Assembly (NCBI RefSeq): GCF_014596475.1
Contig: NZ_MECJ01000033.1
Location: forward strand, 62,001-126,000
DNA length: 64,000 bases
Source: Streptomyces sp. CBMA152
GTDB lineage: Bacteria > Actinomycetota > Actinomycetes > Streptomycetales > Streptomycetaceae
Direction of reading: 5' to 3'
Within the stretch, counting starts at the first letter, position 1; each line of letters opens with the position of its first letter. The notes under the pieces were generated by a model. That model did no database searches, was not told where the DNA came from, and saw nothing but the letters and a program-made list of their open reading frames with translations. The translations under genes were made by a program, and so were the position numbers. Shown piece by piece: positions 23,954 through 33,174 of this stretch.

Positions 23954-25861
23954 GTGGCCCCGCCCCAGGACATCCTCAACCGCCCCGCCCCCATCGGTAT
24001 CGAGCAGGCCGAAGCGGCCCTGGTCGAGCACTATCCGCGGCTCACCCGGCTCGCCTATCTCGTGCTGCCGCCCTCCCTCGGGCGCAACCGGCGCGTGGTG
24101 ACCGCGCACGCGCTGGTGCAGAGGTCGCTGCCCCGGGGGCGTGGTGCCGGGGAGGGGCCGATTCCGGCGCCCCGGCGGGAGGACCCGGGGTACGGGTTCG
24201 TGCGGCGGCAGGTGGTGCGGCAGGCGTTGGAGGCCGGGCTGCCGTTGCGGCGGCGGGCGTGGCCGAAGCGGGCGCAGTTGCCGCCGGTGCTGCCGCAGGT
24301 GTGGGGGCTGCGCCTGTTCCCCCGGTCCGGCGGGGCCGATGAACTCGCCCTGGACCAGCGGCTTTCGGCGCTCAGCGGGCCCGGCCGGGCCGCGTACGTG
24401 CTGCGCGGGCTCGACGGGCTCGGGGACGCCGAGCTGCGCCGCGAGCTCGACGCCGTGGGGGTCGAGGACCCCGCCGCCGCCCTCGCGGAGGCCGGCGACC
24501 GGGACGCCTCGGCCGCGCTGCTCGCCTCCGCCGAGTTCGACCCCTGCTCGCTCCAGGCCCGCCCCACCGACCTGATGCGCCGCCGCCAGCACGCGCGCGC
24601 GGCCCTCGTCGCCACCGCCGCCGTCGTGGTCTGCGGCGCGCTCCTCGGGCTGCCCGGCGACGGCTGGGGCCCGGACGGCGCCGCCGCGCCCTCGTACGCA
24701 CGTAATCCCGCGGCCGAGGCCGCCCTCGACCCGGCCCAGGTCGTCCGGGTGCAGAGCGCGGCCTGGCGGACCTCGGCCCGTACCGACTTCTCCGTATGGC
24801 CCGCCCGGGGCGCGCTCACCGGCGACAGCAAGCTGCTGCGGCGCGCGCTCGCCGTCTGGGCGCGGCCGGGGAAGTCCGTACACGTCTCGGCGACGCCCGG
24901 AACACCGTCCGGCCCCCCGATGGGCGCGCCCCAACTGCTGTACGCGGGGCGGGTGGACGGCGCCCGTATCGTGCTGTTCTATGACGGGATGCGCATCGCG
25001 CGCTACGCCGAGCCGCTGGACGGCCAGTCCGGCGCGGCCCTCGACTTCGCGCGCGTGGACGGCGCCGACACGGCGTCCGCCGAGGCGATGGTGGTGGGCC
25101 GCACCGACGGCAACGTCCGCTATCTGACGGCTCCTTGGGTGCGCGAGGCGGCGGTACGGGACCTGCTCGACCCGTCGGCCGCGCCCCGCCCGCTGCACCG
25201 CGACGCGGACGGTCTGACCGGCCCGATCGTCTCGCCCGCCCAGGCCCGCGACTGCACCTCCTGGGACGTGCTCCAGCTCCACGACGACTCGGGGACGGCG
25301 CTGCTCACCGACCTCGGCGAGCTCGCGCCCGCGCGGCTGACCTGGGGTTCGCCGGACGCGCCCAAGGACGTCACGAGCGCGGCCGCGCGCGAGGGCTGGG
25401 CCAGGACCGCCTGTCTGCTCCCCACGGTCCGCTCGCACGGCGTGCGCACGGTGAACTCATGGCAGTTCGCCAAGCAGACGCTCCCCGAGACCAGCGGCAC
25501 GGCCGCCTGGCTCTGCACCCGCGCCGACACCTGGTCCGGTACGGACAACCAGGTGCTCGCCCAGTTCCAGGCCCCAGCGCCCAGGCCCGGCACGGCGGGC
25601 GCGGTGGCCGCGCGCGCCGAGAACACGGCCGCCTGCGGCCCGCGCCAGCCGCATGTGCTGGCCGGAGTGCTCTGGAAGTCCCACGGCGGGCACTGGTACG
25701 TGCTCGCGGCCGGCAGCGACGACATGACCCGGGTCGGCGTCACCGGTGGCGTCGAGGCCGAGGAGCACGGCCATCTGCTCGCCGTGCGCACCCAGGAGGG
25801 CGCCCGCGCCCAGCTCACCGGCCGCCTCGCGGACGGCACCACGGTCAACGCCCTGCGCTGA
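23954..25861 (+). CDS. Single-pass membrane protein with an N-terminal sigma-like helical part
   Basis: The 635-aa product has a cytoplasmic part of about 210 residues, one membrane helix at about residues 212-230 (ALVATAAVVVCGALLGL) and a large extracellular part. The cytoplasmic part (VEHYPRLTRLAYLVLPPS, then LSALSGPGRAAYVLRGLDGL) resembles the two helical modules of an ECF sigma factor in order and spacing, but lacks the strong -10 and -35 recognition motifs. The outside part has four or more cysteines (RDCTSWD, RTACLLP, AWLCTR, AACGPRQ). No named family is recognised. The GTG at 23954 is the likeliest start; TTG 23945 is possible. It may couple an external signal to an internal helical domain. 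Confidence 0.7.
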   Translation: MAPPQDILNRPAPIGIEQAEAALVEHYPRLTRLAYLVLPPSLGRNRRVVTAHALVQRSLPRGRGAGEGPIPAPRREDPGYGFVRRQVVRQALEAGLPLRRRAWPKRAQLPPVLPQVWGLRLFPRSGGADELALDQRLSALSGPGRAAYVLRGLDGLGDAELRRELDAVGVEDPAAALAEAGDRDASAALLASAEFDPCSLQARPTDLMRRRQHARAALVATAAVVVCGALLGLPGDGWGPDGAAAPSYARNPAAEAALDPAQVVRVQSAAWRTSARTDFSVWPARGALTGDSKLLRRALAVWARPGKSVHVSATPGTPSGPPMGAPQLLYAGRVDGARIVLFYDGMRIARYAEPLDGQSGAALDFARVDGADTASAEAMVVGRTDGNVRYLTAPWVREAAVRDLLDPSAAPRPLHRDADGLTGPIVSPAQARDCTSWDVLQLHDDSGTALLTDLGELAPARLTWGSPDAPKDVTSAAAREGWARTACLLPTVRSHGVRTVNSWQFAKQTLPETSGTAAWLCTRADTWSGTDNQVLAQFQAPAPRPGTAGAVAARAENTAACGPRQPHVLAGVLWKSHGGHWYVLAAGSDDMTRVGVTGGVEAEEHGHLLAVRTQEGARAQLTGRLADGTTVNALR

Positions 25862-26038
25862 GCGTGCGCGCCGGGCGCCCGGCGCGCACGACCGGGACTG
25901 ACCCGGGGGCTCACGCCCGTATGACCGGCTCCGGCCGGGCCATCGACGCCCGCGCCGGCGCCCGTATGACCGGTTCCGCACGAACAACTCCTCGCACAAC
26001 CCTGTTGCCAGGCGTCTACCCGTCAGTACATTGACGCC
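25862..26038 (+). promoter_or_regulatory. Promoter of the ferritin-like hydrolase operon
   Basis: TTGCCA (26005-26010) and TACATT (26027-26032) are 16 bp apart and the box ends 6 nt before the ATG at 26039, so transcript and coding start nearly coincide. The gap also holds a direct repeat CCCGTATGACCGG(C/T)TCC (25917-25934 and 25966-25979 area) of unknown role. Confidence 0.6.
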
Positions 26039-26926
26039 ATGTCTAATACGCCGCAGCCCGCTCCGGTGGTCTCGGAGCACATAGAGCTCAAGGCCCGGAA
26101 CGTCTCGTTCGAGTGGGAGAAGACGCCCCTGCACTGGGTCCCCGGCGACCCGTTCACCGGCCACACCATCAATGTGCTGCATCTGCTGCTGCCCGCCGGT
26201 GAGCGCTGGTTCGTGCAGGTGTACAAGCAGGTCCTGCCGTACATCCGCGACGAGCGGCTGCGCGAGGACGTCATCGGGTTCATCGGGCAGGAGGCCACGC
26301 ACTCGGCCGCCCACGACGACGTGCTCCCCCACCTCAAGGCGCTCGGCCTGGACCCCACCCCGTACACCGCGCAGGTCGACTGGCTCTTCGAGAAGCTGCT
26401 CGGGGACCGGACGCTGCCGCCGGGGCGGGCACGCGAGTGGTGGCTGATGGAGCGGGTCGCGACCATCGCGGCGATCGAGCACTACACGGCGTTCCTCGGC
26501 GACTGGATCCTCAACGCCGACGCCCTGGACCGGCGTGGCGCCGACCCGACCATGCTGGATCTGCTGCGCTGGCACGGCGCCGAGGAGGTCGAGCACCGCT
26601 CCGTCGCGTTCGACCTGTTCATGCACGTCGACGGGGGTTACCGGCGCCGGGCGCGGACCTGGGCGACCGCGTTCACCGCGCTCGTCTTCCTCTGGCAGCG
26701 CGGCGCCCGCTTCTTCATGGCGAACGACCCGACCCTGCTCGACGGCAAGGCCACCTTCCGCGACTTCGCGCGCGCCGGACGCCAGGGCACACTGCCCACG
26801 CCCACCGCGATGCTGCGCTCGATCCCGCGCTATCTGAGCCGTACGTACCACCCCTCCCAGGAGGGCTCGACGGAGCAGGCCGTGGCCTATCTGGCGAGCT
26901 CGCCCGGCGCCAACGGAGGCCGCTGA
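26039..26926 (+). CDS. Metal-dependent hydrolase-like protein (PF10118 type, ferritin-like motifs)
   Basis: The 295-aa cytoplasmic helical protein carries the conserved acid/histidine sets of the family: GQEATHSAAHDD (about residue 82), IEHYTAFLGD (about 142) and GAEEVEHRSVAFD (about 180). Their spacing resembles di-iron proteins of the ferritin superfamily. The family is annotated as predicted metal-dependent hydrolase, but no reaction is established. One base separates it from the ferredoxin-reductase gene, which could supply electrons, so an iron-dependent oxygenase or desaturase role is possible. Confidence 0.85.
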   Translation: MSNTPQPAPVVSEHIELKARNVSFEWEKTPLHWVPGDPFTGHTINVLHLLLPAGERWFVQVYKQVLPYIRDERLREDVIGFIGQEATHSAAHDDVLPHLKALGLDPTPYTAQVDWLFEKLLGDRTLPPGRAREWWLMERVATIAAIEHYTAFLGDWILNADALDRRGADPTMLDLLRWHGAEEVEHRSVAFDLFMHVDGGYRRRARTWATAFTALVFLWQRGARFFMANDPTLLDGKATFRDFARAGRQGTLPTPTAMLRSIPRYLSRTYHPSQEGSTEQAVAYLASSPGANGGR

Positions 26927-26927
26927 C

Positions 26928-28001
26928 ATGCCCCGTACCCGGTCCGTGGTCCTTCTCGCGGGGGCCGCGCTGCTCACCCGGCGGGCGCTGCGCCGCCGTA
27001 TCGCCACCTCCCCGCTGTGGCCGCTGCCCGCCCTGGAGGCGCCGATCTCGGGGCAGGGCACGCGCCGCGCCCCCTCAATGCGGCTCACCGTCACCGAACG
27101 GACGCTCCCCGCCGAGGGCGTGGCGCTGCTGCGGCTGGAAGCGCCGACGGGCACCCCGCTGCCCGCCTGGGAGCCGGGCGCGCACCTCGATCTGGTGCTG
27201 CCGTCCGGCCTGATCCGCCAGTACTCGCTCTGCGGCGACCCCGCCGACCGCGCCGCGTACACCGTCGCGACCCGGCTGATCGAGGACGGCCGCGGCGGCT
27301 CCCGCGAGGTCCACGAGCAGCTGCGCGAGGGCGCCGAACTCGTGGTGCGCGGCCCGCGCAACCGGTTCGCGCTGACCGAGGCGTCCTCGTACGCGTTCGT
27401 GGCGGGCGGGATCGGGATCACGCCGATCCTGCCCATGCTGCGTACGGTCGCGGCGGCCGGGGGCGAGTGGCGGCTGCTGTACGGCGGGCGCTCGCGCGCC
27501 ACCATGCCGTTCCTGGACGAGATCGAGAAGCTGGGCGCCGAGGGCTCGCGGGTCACCGTGGTGCCCGAGGACGAGGCCGGACTGCCCGATGTAGCCGCTT
27601 ACTTGACCGGAACGGACGACGGCGCGGCGGTGTACTGCTGCGGGCCCGAGCCGCTGATGGACGCCGTGGGCGCGCGCGTGCCCGAGGGGCCCACCCTGCA
27701 TCTGGAACGCTTCACGCCGGGCGCGAGCACCGCGCAGCTCGGCACCTTCGACGTCGAACTGCGGCGTACGGGCCGCACGCTCACCGTCGAGGCGGGCACC
27801 TCCGTGCTCGCCACCGTCCGCGCGGAGCTTCCGGACCTCCCGTACTCCTGCGAGCAGGGCTTCTGCGGAACCTGTCAACAGCGGGTCCTGGAAGGGGAGA
27901 TAGACCACCAGGACGAGCTGCTGACCGACGCCGAGCGCGAGGACTCGATGCTGATCTGCGTATCTCGCTGCCGGGGGGCGAAAATCGTCCTCGACCTGTA
28001 G
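26928..28001 (+). CDS. PDR/VanB-type reductase with C-terminal plant-type 2Fe-2S domain
   Basis: The 357-aa protein has an N-terminal hydrophobic/basic stretch (about residues 5-25) that may associate with the membrane, an FNR-like FAD/FMN-binding barrel (RQYSLCGDP at about residue 99), an NADH-binding domain (VAGGIGITPILPML at about 160) and a plant-type 2Fe-2S ferredoxin with Cys308, Cys313, Cys316 and Cys344 (CEQGFCGTC). Such reductases pass electrons from NAD(P)H to a partner oxygenase. The ferritin-like protein encoded one base upstream is the obvious candidate partner. Confidence 0.92.
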   Translation: MPRTRSVVLLAGAALLTRRALRRRIATSPLWPLPALEAPISGQGTRRAPSMRLTVTERTLPAEGVALLRLEAPTGTPLPAWEPGAHLDLVLPSGLIRQYSLCGDPADRAAYTVATRLIEDGRGGSREVHEQLREGAELVVRGPRNRFALTEASSYAFVAGGIGITPILPMLRTVAAAGGEWRLLYGGRSRATMPFLDEIEKLGAEGSRVTVVPEDEAGLPDVAAYLTGTDDGAAVYCCGPEPLMDAVGARVPEGPTLHLERFTPGASTAQLGTFDVELRRTGRTLTVEAGTSVLATVRAELPDLPYSCEQGFCGTCQQRVLEGEIDHQDELLTDAEREDSMLICVSRCRGAKIVLDL

Positions 28002-28014
28002 GTACTCTGTTCGC

Positions 28015-28728
28015 ATGACGACCGGGGTACGGCGCAGGATGGGCGTCGAAGAGCGCAGGCGGCAGCTGATCGGGGTCGCGCTGGAGCTGTTCAGCCACCG
28101 CTCCCCCGACGACGTCTCCATCGACGAGATAGCGGCGGCCGCCGGGATATCGCGGCCGCTCGTCTATCACTACTTCCCCGGCAAGCAGAGTCTGTACGAG
28201 GCAGCGCTGCGGCTGGCCGCCGACGATCTGGCCGGACGGTTCGTGGAGCCGCGCGAAGGGCCGCTCGGGGCGCGGCTGCTGCGGGTGATGGGGCGGTTCT
28301 TCGACTTCGTCGAGGGGCACGGGCCCGGCTTCTCCGCGCTGATGCGGGGCGGCCCCGCGGCCTCGGCGGTCGGCTCGACCACCGCCAACGCGATGATCGA
28401 CGAGGTGCGGCACGCGGCCTACCTCCAGATCCTCGCCCACCTGGACGTCCAGGACCCGCCCGCGCGGCTTGAGTTGGTCGTACGGTCGTGGGTCTCGCTG
28501 GCCGAGTCGACTGCGCTGATCTGGCTGGACGGGCGCCGGATCCCGCGCGCCGAGCTGGAGTTGCAGCTGGTGCACGACTTCGCGGCGCTCGCCGCGGTGA
28601 GTGCCGCGTACGACGCGGAGATGGCGGCGGTGGTGCTGCGGATCATCGCGAACGAGCCCACGGACGGGCCGTTCGGCGACCTGCTGGCGCGGCTCACCGC
28701 GCTGGCACCGCCGCGCGGGGACCACTGA
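28015..28728 (+). CDS. TetR family transcriptional regulator
   Basis: The 237-aa repressor has the TetR N-terminal HTH (residues about 9-60: QLIGVALELFSHRSPDDVS, then GISRPLVYHYFPGKQSLY). The ligand-binding C-terminal part is unlike well known subfamilies. The ATG lies 6 nt after TACTCT (28003-28008), so it may also be made from its own leaderless transcript. As third gene of the hydrolase-reductase operon it probably regulates that operon and responds to the substrate or product. Confidence 0.93.
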   Translation: MTTGVRRRMGVEERRRQLIGVALELFSHRSPDDVSIDEIAAAAGISRPLVYHYFPGKQSLYEAALRLAADDLAGRFVEPREGPLGARLLRVMGRFFDFVEGHGPGFSALMRGGPAASAVGSTTANAMIDEVRHAAYLQILAHLDVQDPPARLELVVRSWVSLAESTALIWLDGRRIPRAELELQLVHDFAALAAVSAAYDAEMAAVVLRIIANEPTDGPFGDLLARLTALAPPRGDH

Positions 28729-28749
28729 CCTGCCCGTACCGTGATCACC

Positions 28750-29268
28750 ATGACGACATCGCTCGACACGCTCTCCTTCCGGCCCGCCGACGAGGGCGAT
28801 CTCGACGTCCTGGTGGGCCTGTACGACGCGGCCGCGCACCGGATGCGGGGCAGCGGGATCGACCAGTGGCGGCCCGGCGACAAGGACGCGGCGCACTTCC
28901 GGGAGCGGATCGCGGAGGGCGAGGTCTGGCTCGCGCTCCTCGACGGCCAAGTGGCCGGGGCGTACGAGCTGTGGTGGACGGACGAGCCCGCCTGGGGGGT
29001 GCGGCCGCCCGAGGCCGGTTATGTGCACCGACTGATGACCGATACCTCAGTCGCACCGGCCGGCACCGGCCGGGCCCTGCTCGCGCACGCCGAGCAGCGG
29101 ATCGCGGCCGCCGGGCGCGCCCTGGTCCGTCTGGACTTCAAGGCGTCGAGCCCGGGGCTGCGGGCGTACTACGAGCGGGCCGGGTACGCGGTGACGGGCG
29201 AGCAGCCGTTCAAGGAGGGCGGCGGCAGCAACTACGCGGTGGTGCTGATGGAGAAGCGTCTCAGCTGA
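28750..29268 (+). CDS. GNAT family N-acetyltransferase
   Basis: The 172-aa protein shows the GNAT fold in order: N-terminal strand LSFRPADEGDLDVLVGLYDA, the acetyl-CoA-binding region VAPAGTGRALLAHAEQRI (the Q/RxxGxG/A motif in relaxed form), and C-terminal ARLDFKASSPGLRAYYERAGY equivalent (LRAYYERAGYAV). The acceptor is unknown. ATG 28750 lies 7 nt after TACCGT (28737-28742), hinting at a leaderless transcript; an in-frame GTG at 28741 lies inside that box. Its stop overlaps that of the convergent phosphatase gene by 8 nt. Confidence 0.88.
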   Translation: MTTSLDTLSFRPADEGDLDVLVGLYDAAAHRMRGSGIDQWRPGDKDAAHFRERIAEGEVWLALLDGQVAGAYELWWTDEPAWGVRPPEAGYVHRLMTDTSVAPAGTGRALLAHAEQRIAAAGRALVRLDFKASSPGLRAYYERAGYAVTGEQPFKEGGGSNYAVVLMEKRLS

Positions 29269-30859
29269 GCGCCATTCCCGTGAGCCGCAGCGCCAGCAGC
29301 GCCACATCGTCCTCGCGGCTGCCGAAGGCGCTCAGGAGCGTGTCGCAGAGGGCGGCCGTGCCGGGCGGGGCCAGGGCCGCGATGCGGCGCAGTCGCTCCA
29401 TGGAGTCCGCGAGGTCGGTCCCGCGCGTCTCGATCAGCCCGTCCGTCACCATCAGCAGGACGTCGGACGGCTCCAGCTGATGGCTGACCGCCTCCGGCCG
29501 TTCGAGGCCGAGGCCGAGCAGCGGGCCGTGTACGTCGAGGTAGGCCGCCTCGCCGTGGGCGGGGATCCGCAACGGCGGTATATGGCCCGCGTTGGCGATC
29601 CGGGCGACGCCGCGCAGCGGGTCGATGAGGGCGAGGCACAAGGTCGCGGTGGCCTCGGGGTGGTAGAGCTGGAGCATGCGGTCGAGGCGGCGCGCGAGGA
29701 CGGCCGGGTCGCGCTCGTCGGTCGCGTACGCCCGTAGCGCATGGCGCAGTTCGACCATGACGGTGGCCGCGTCGAGCGAGTGGCCGACGACGTCGCCGAC
29801 GCCGACGAGGAGTCCGTCGGGGGTGGGCAGCGCGGTGTAGAAGTCGCCGCCGATCTCGGCGCGGGGCGAGGCCGGGACATAGCGCACGGCGACGTCCGCG
29901 CCGGGCAGCCGGGGCTGGTGCTGCGGCAGGAAGCTGCGCTGGAGGGTGAGCGCCACATGCCGTTCCTCGGCGGCGGTGCGCAGCGACTCGGCGGCCTGCG
30001 CGGTGGCCTCGGCGAGATGACCGAGCAGGGCCCGGGTGTCCTGGTCCTCGGCGGCGCGCACGGGCGCGGCCAGACAGACCGGCGGCTGGTCGACGTGGGT
30101 GCGGGCGAGCACCAGACGCACCTCGCCGCGGCCCGGGCCTGCCCACAGGATGCCGGGCGGCCACAGGGGGGCGGGGGCCGCCAGCGAGCGGACGCCGGTG
30201 CGGCCCGCCATGGACCGCTGGAGCAGTACGGACAGGGCGGTGGTGGCGGTGCCGATCCGGCGGCGCGGCGGGCCGCCCGCGTACAGCGTGCCGTCGGTGC
30301 CGAAGACGAAGGCGGCGGCCGGGCAGCGCACCAGGGCGGCGGTCGCGGCGGCGGCCGTGTCGGCGAGCTCCTGCGGGCAGCTCGCCGCGTGGAGTTCGGC
30401 GGTGGCGGTGGCGAGCCGGGCGAGGCGGCCCGCGCGGGCGTCGGCGTCGTGGCGGAACCGGGCGCCGCGCAGCGCGGCCCGTACGACGGCCTGGATCTCC
30501 TCGGGCTCCACGGGCACCCCGAGATACGCCTCGGCGCCCGCGTCCAGGCCCCGGGTGCGGTCGCGCGGGGTGCTGGCGGCGGCCGAGAAGTGCACCACGG
30601 GCATCACGGCGATCTCGGGGTGCGCCTTGATGCGGCGGCACAGCTCGATGCCGTCCATGTCGGGCAGGCCCACGTCGACCAGGGCCACGTCGGGCAGCGC
30701 GCCGCTCCTGACCCGCAGGTCGAGCTCGACCAGGGTCGCGGACGCGGTGGCCAGCGGCACCACCCGGTGGCCCGCCCGGCGCAGGACCGCGCCCATGGCG
30801 TAGCGGTTGGCGTCGATGTCGTCGACGACCAGCACGGTGGTGTCGTAGGACGGCTTCAC
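29261..30859 (-). CDS. Response-regulator receiver plus PP2C (SpoIIE/RsbU-type) phosphatase
   Basis: The 532-aa protein has a receiver domain at about residues 8-125 (VLVVDDIDANRYAMG, with phospho-acceptor Asp in VALVDVGLPDMDG), a GAF-like middle part (about 150-310) and a PP2C phosphatase from about 330 (PRAEIGGDFYTALP; metal-binding GDVVGHSLDAA). These proteins dephosphorylate anti-anti-sigma factors, linking phosphorelay input to sigma-factor release. The GTG at 30859 was chosen because GGGGGACTC precedes it and the receiver starts 8 residues later; a longer frame extends upstream. No anti-sigma gene is adjacent. Confidence 0.9.
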   Translation of the reverse strand: MKPSYDTTVLVVDDIDANRYAMGAVLRRAGHRVVPLATASATLVELDLRVRSGALPDVALVDVGLPDMDGIELCRRIKAHPEIAVMPVVHFSAAASTPRDRTRGLDAGAEAYLGVPVEPEEIQAVVRAALRGARFRHDADARAGRLARLATATAELHAASCPQELADTAAAATAALVRCPAAAFVFGTDGTLYAGGPPRRRIGTATTALSVLLQRSMAGRTGVRSLAAPAPLWPPGILWAGPGRGEVRLVLARTHVDQPPVCLAAPVRAAEDQDTRALLGHLAEATAQAAESLRTAAEERHVALTLQRSFLPQHQPRLPGADVAVRYVPASPRAEIGGDFYTALPTPDGLLVGVGDVVGHSLDAATVMVELRHALRAYATDERDPAVLARRLDRMLQLYHPEATATLCLALIDPLRGVARIANAGHIPPLRIPAHGEAAYLDVHGPLLGLGLERPEAVSHQLEPSDVLLMVTDGLIETRGTDLADSMERLRRIAALAPPGTAALCDTLLSAFGSREDDVALLALRLTGMALS

Positions 30860-30992
30860 TGCGAGTCCCCCGTGGGGCGGACGGCCCCGGTGGGCGGTGG
30901 TGCGGACGGATCGTTTCGACGGGTCGTTCATACGGACAGTCGGTTCGGTACGACTCACCGTAGCCGCGCGAACCGGCCATCGGGGAAGAACG

Positions 30993-33041
30993 TCAACTCC
31001 CTTGAGCGAAATCACCCTTGAGGGCGTAGCTGAGCCCCTGGTCCAGTCCGGTGCTCATGCCCCGGCGGAACGCGAGGTCGTACGCGCGGTCCCCGAGCGT
31101 GGCCCGCGCCCGGCGCTCGCACTCCTCGCGCACGGCGGTCAGCCGGGGCGCGCCCATCTGCGCCTTTCCGACGGTACGCCAGCACTTCTGCCCTATGCCG
31201 AGCACCAGGGCGCCGTCCTCGCCCTCGCCCTGGGCGGCCAGCGCGCAGGCGAGCAGGTCGAGGCCGAGGGCGATGCCGAAGCTGTCGTGGAGCAGCCGCT
31301 TGCCGGCGAGCATCGCGCGCGCGTGCACGGCGGCCTCGTCGGGGCGGCCGAGCGCGAGCGCGGTGACGGCGATCATGTAGTCGGCGTAGGCCCGCATCCA
31401 GCGCTCACCGCGTGCGGCGCACTGGTCGCGCAGCCAGGTCGCCTCGGCGGCGGCCTCGGCGTAGCGGGCGAGGTTGGTGAGGGCGTAGATCCGGGCGAGG
31501 ACGCACAGGACGAGGCCGGGCGAGTAGTCGATGTCGGCCGCGTCGATGACCGGGGTGCACACGTCGAGCGCGCCTTCGGGGTCGCCCGGCATCAGGATGG
31601 CCCCACCGAGCAGATAGGCGGCGCGCAGCCCGGACTCGGTGTCGGTGGCGGCCTCGGCGCACCGCCGGGCGTGGTGCAGGGCGGTCTCCATGTCGCCCTG
31701 GAGGAACGCGGTCATGCCGAGCGCCCACAGCGCCCGGTCGCGGGCCGGGCCCGGTTCGGGGGCGAGCGCCAGGGCGCGCTCCAGGTGGTCGCGGCCCTCG
31801 CGCAGATGCCCGCAGCAGAACCAGAAGAACCAGAGCGAGGCCGCCATGTCGAGCGCGGCCGCCGGGTCGGTGGCGAGCAGATACTCCAACGCGGTGCGCA
31901 GATCGGCGTGTTCGGCGGTGAGCCGCTCGTACCACTCCAGCTGGTCCGGGCCCATCCAGCCCGCCTCGGCCTCATGGGCGAGGCGGCGGCAGCGCTCGGC
32001 GTGGCGCCGGGCGACCTCGTCCTCCTCGCCGAGCTCGCGCAGCCACTGGCGGCCGTACTCGCGGATGGTGTCGAGCATCCGGTAGCCGGAGCGTCCGCGG
32101 TGCGTTCTGGTCCGTACGACGGACTTGGCGGCGAGTCCCGCGAGCGCCGGGGCGACGCCCTCGGCCTCCAGCGGTCCGCCCGCGGCGACGTCCCGGGCCG
32201 CGTCCAGGTCGAAACCCCCGGCGAACACGGAGAGCCGGGCCCACAGCAGACGTTCCAGGGGCGCGCACAGCTCGTGGCTCCAGCCGATGGTGGTGCGCAT
32301 GGTCTGGTGGCGCGGCAGCCGGGCGGCGCGGGTGTCGGCGAGGACCTCGAACCGTGAGTCGAGCCGTTCGGCCAGCTGCTCCACGGTCCACAACCGCAGC
32401 CGGGCGCCCGCGAGTTCGATGGCCAGCGGGATGCCGTCGAGTCTGCGGCAGACGGCGACGGCCGCCTCCGCGCGGGCCGGGGCGTCGAAGGACGAGGGCG
32501 ACAGATGCGGGACCGCCTCTGCGGCGCGCTGCTTGAAGAGGGTGAGCGCGGCGCCCTCGGGCGGCAGCGGGCTCAGCGAGAAAACACGTTCCTCCGGGCG
32601 CCCGAGCCGCTGCCGGCTGGTGACCAGGACGGTGAGCCCCGGCGAGGTCTGGAGCAGTTCGCCGATGAGGTGGCCGCAGGCGGAGACCAGGTGCTCGCAG
32701 GTGTCCAGGACAAGAAGGAGCTGTTTGTCGCCGAGCCACCCGCACAGCGCCTCGGCGGCGGTGCGGGTGCTCTGTTCGGCGACGGGCAGATGGTCGGCGA
32801 CGGTGGCCGCGAGCAGCACGGGGTCGCACAGCGGGGACAGCTCGACCCACCACACCCCGTCGGGACAGGACTCCCGCCGCTCGCGCGCGGCCCGCAGCGC
32901 GAGCCGGGACTTGCCGACGCCGCCCGGCCCGGTGACCGTGACCAGCCGGTTGCGGCGCAACAGGCCGTCCAGGGTGGCCAGTTCCACCGACCGGCCGACG
33001 AAACTCGTGGTCTCCGCTGGCAGATTCCCCAACACGCGCAC
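30993..33041 (-). CDS. AfsR-like STAND ATPase/TPR regulator without an HTH
   Basis: The 682-aa protein begins RVLGNLPAETTSFVGR, the family opening, then a P-loop VTGPGGVGKSRLAL (about residues 35-48), a Walker B-like LLLVLDTCEHL and an NB-ARC type arm (RLDGIPLAIELAGARL). The C-terminal half is built of helical TPR-like repeats. It lacks both the N-terminal SARP domain of AfsR and a C-terminal LuxR HTH, so it acts as an ATP-dependent switch needing a partner to touch DNA. GTG 33041 is my start; ATG 33077 and TTG 33128 are in frame. Partner and target are unknown. Confidence 0.82.
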   Translation of the reverse strand: MRVLGNLPAETTSFVGRSVELATLDGLLRRNRLVTVTGPGGVGKSRLALRAARERRESCPDGVWWVELSPLCDPVLLAATVADHLPVAEQSTRTAAEALCGWLGDKQLLLVLDTCEHLVSACGHLIGELLQTSPGLTVLVTSRQRLGRPEERVFSLSPLPPEGAALTLFKQRAAEAVPHLSPSSFDAPARAEAAVAVCRRLDGIPLAIELAGARLRLWTVEQLAERLDSRFEVLADTRAARLPRHQTMRTTIGWSHELCAPLERLLWARLSVFAGGFDLDAARDVAAGGPLEAEGVAPALAGLAAKSVVRTRTHRGRSGYRMLDTIREYGRQWLRELGEEDEVARRHAERCRRLAHEAEAGWMGPDQLEWYERLTAEHADLRTALEYLLATDPAAALDMAASLWFFWFCCGHLREGRDHLERALALAPEPGPARDRALWALGMTAFLQGDMETALHHARRCAEAATDTESGLRAAYLLGGAILMPGDPEGALDVCTPVIDAADIDYSPGLVLCVLARIYALTNLARYAEAAAEATWLRDQCAARGERWMRAYADYMIAVTALALGRPDEAAVHARAMLAGKRLLHDSFGIALGLDLLACALAAQGEGEDGALVLGIGQKCWRTVGKAQMGAPRLTAVREECERRARATLGDRAYDLAFRRGMSTGLDQGLSYALKGDFAQGS

Positions 33042-33174
33042 AGTCTGGACCAGAGGATGACCGGGCCCCGAGCCCATCGCACGGTTCAGACGGAACCGAC
33101 CAGAAAACGGCCAGAGTTGGTCACTCAACAGCTCGTTACGATCGAAGCCCCGCCATCAACGTAACCAAGCCCGC

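Noticed and set aside
26928..28001. Membrane signal peptide and secretion of the reductase
   Set aside because: The hydrophobic N-terminal stretch is short and ends in Arg-rich sequence; a flavin/NADH enzyme with 2Fe-2S would be expected inside the cell.
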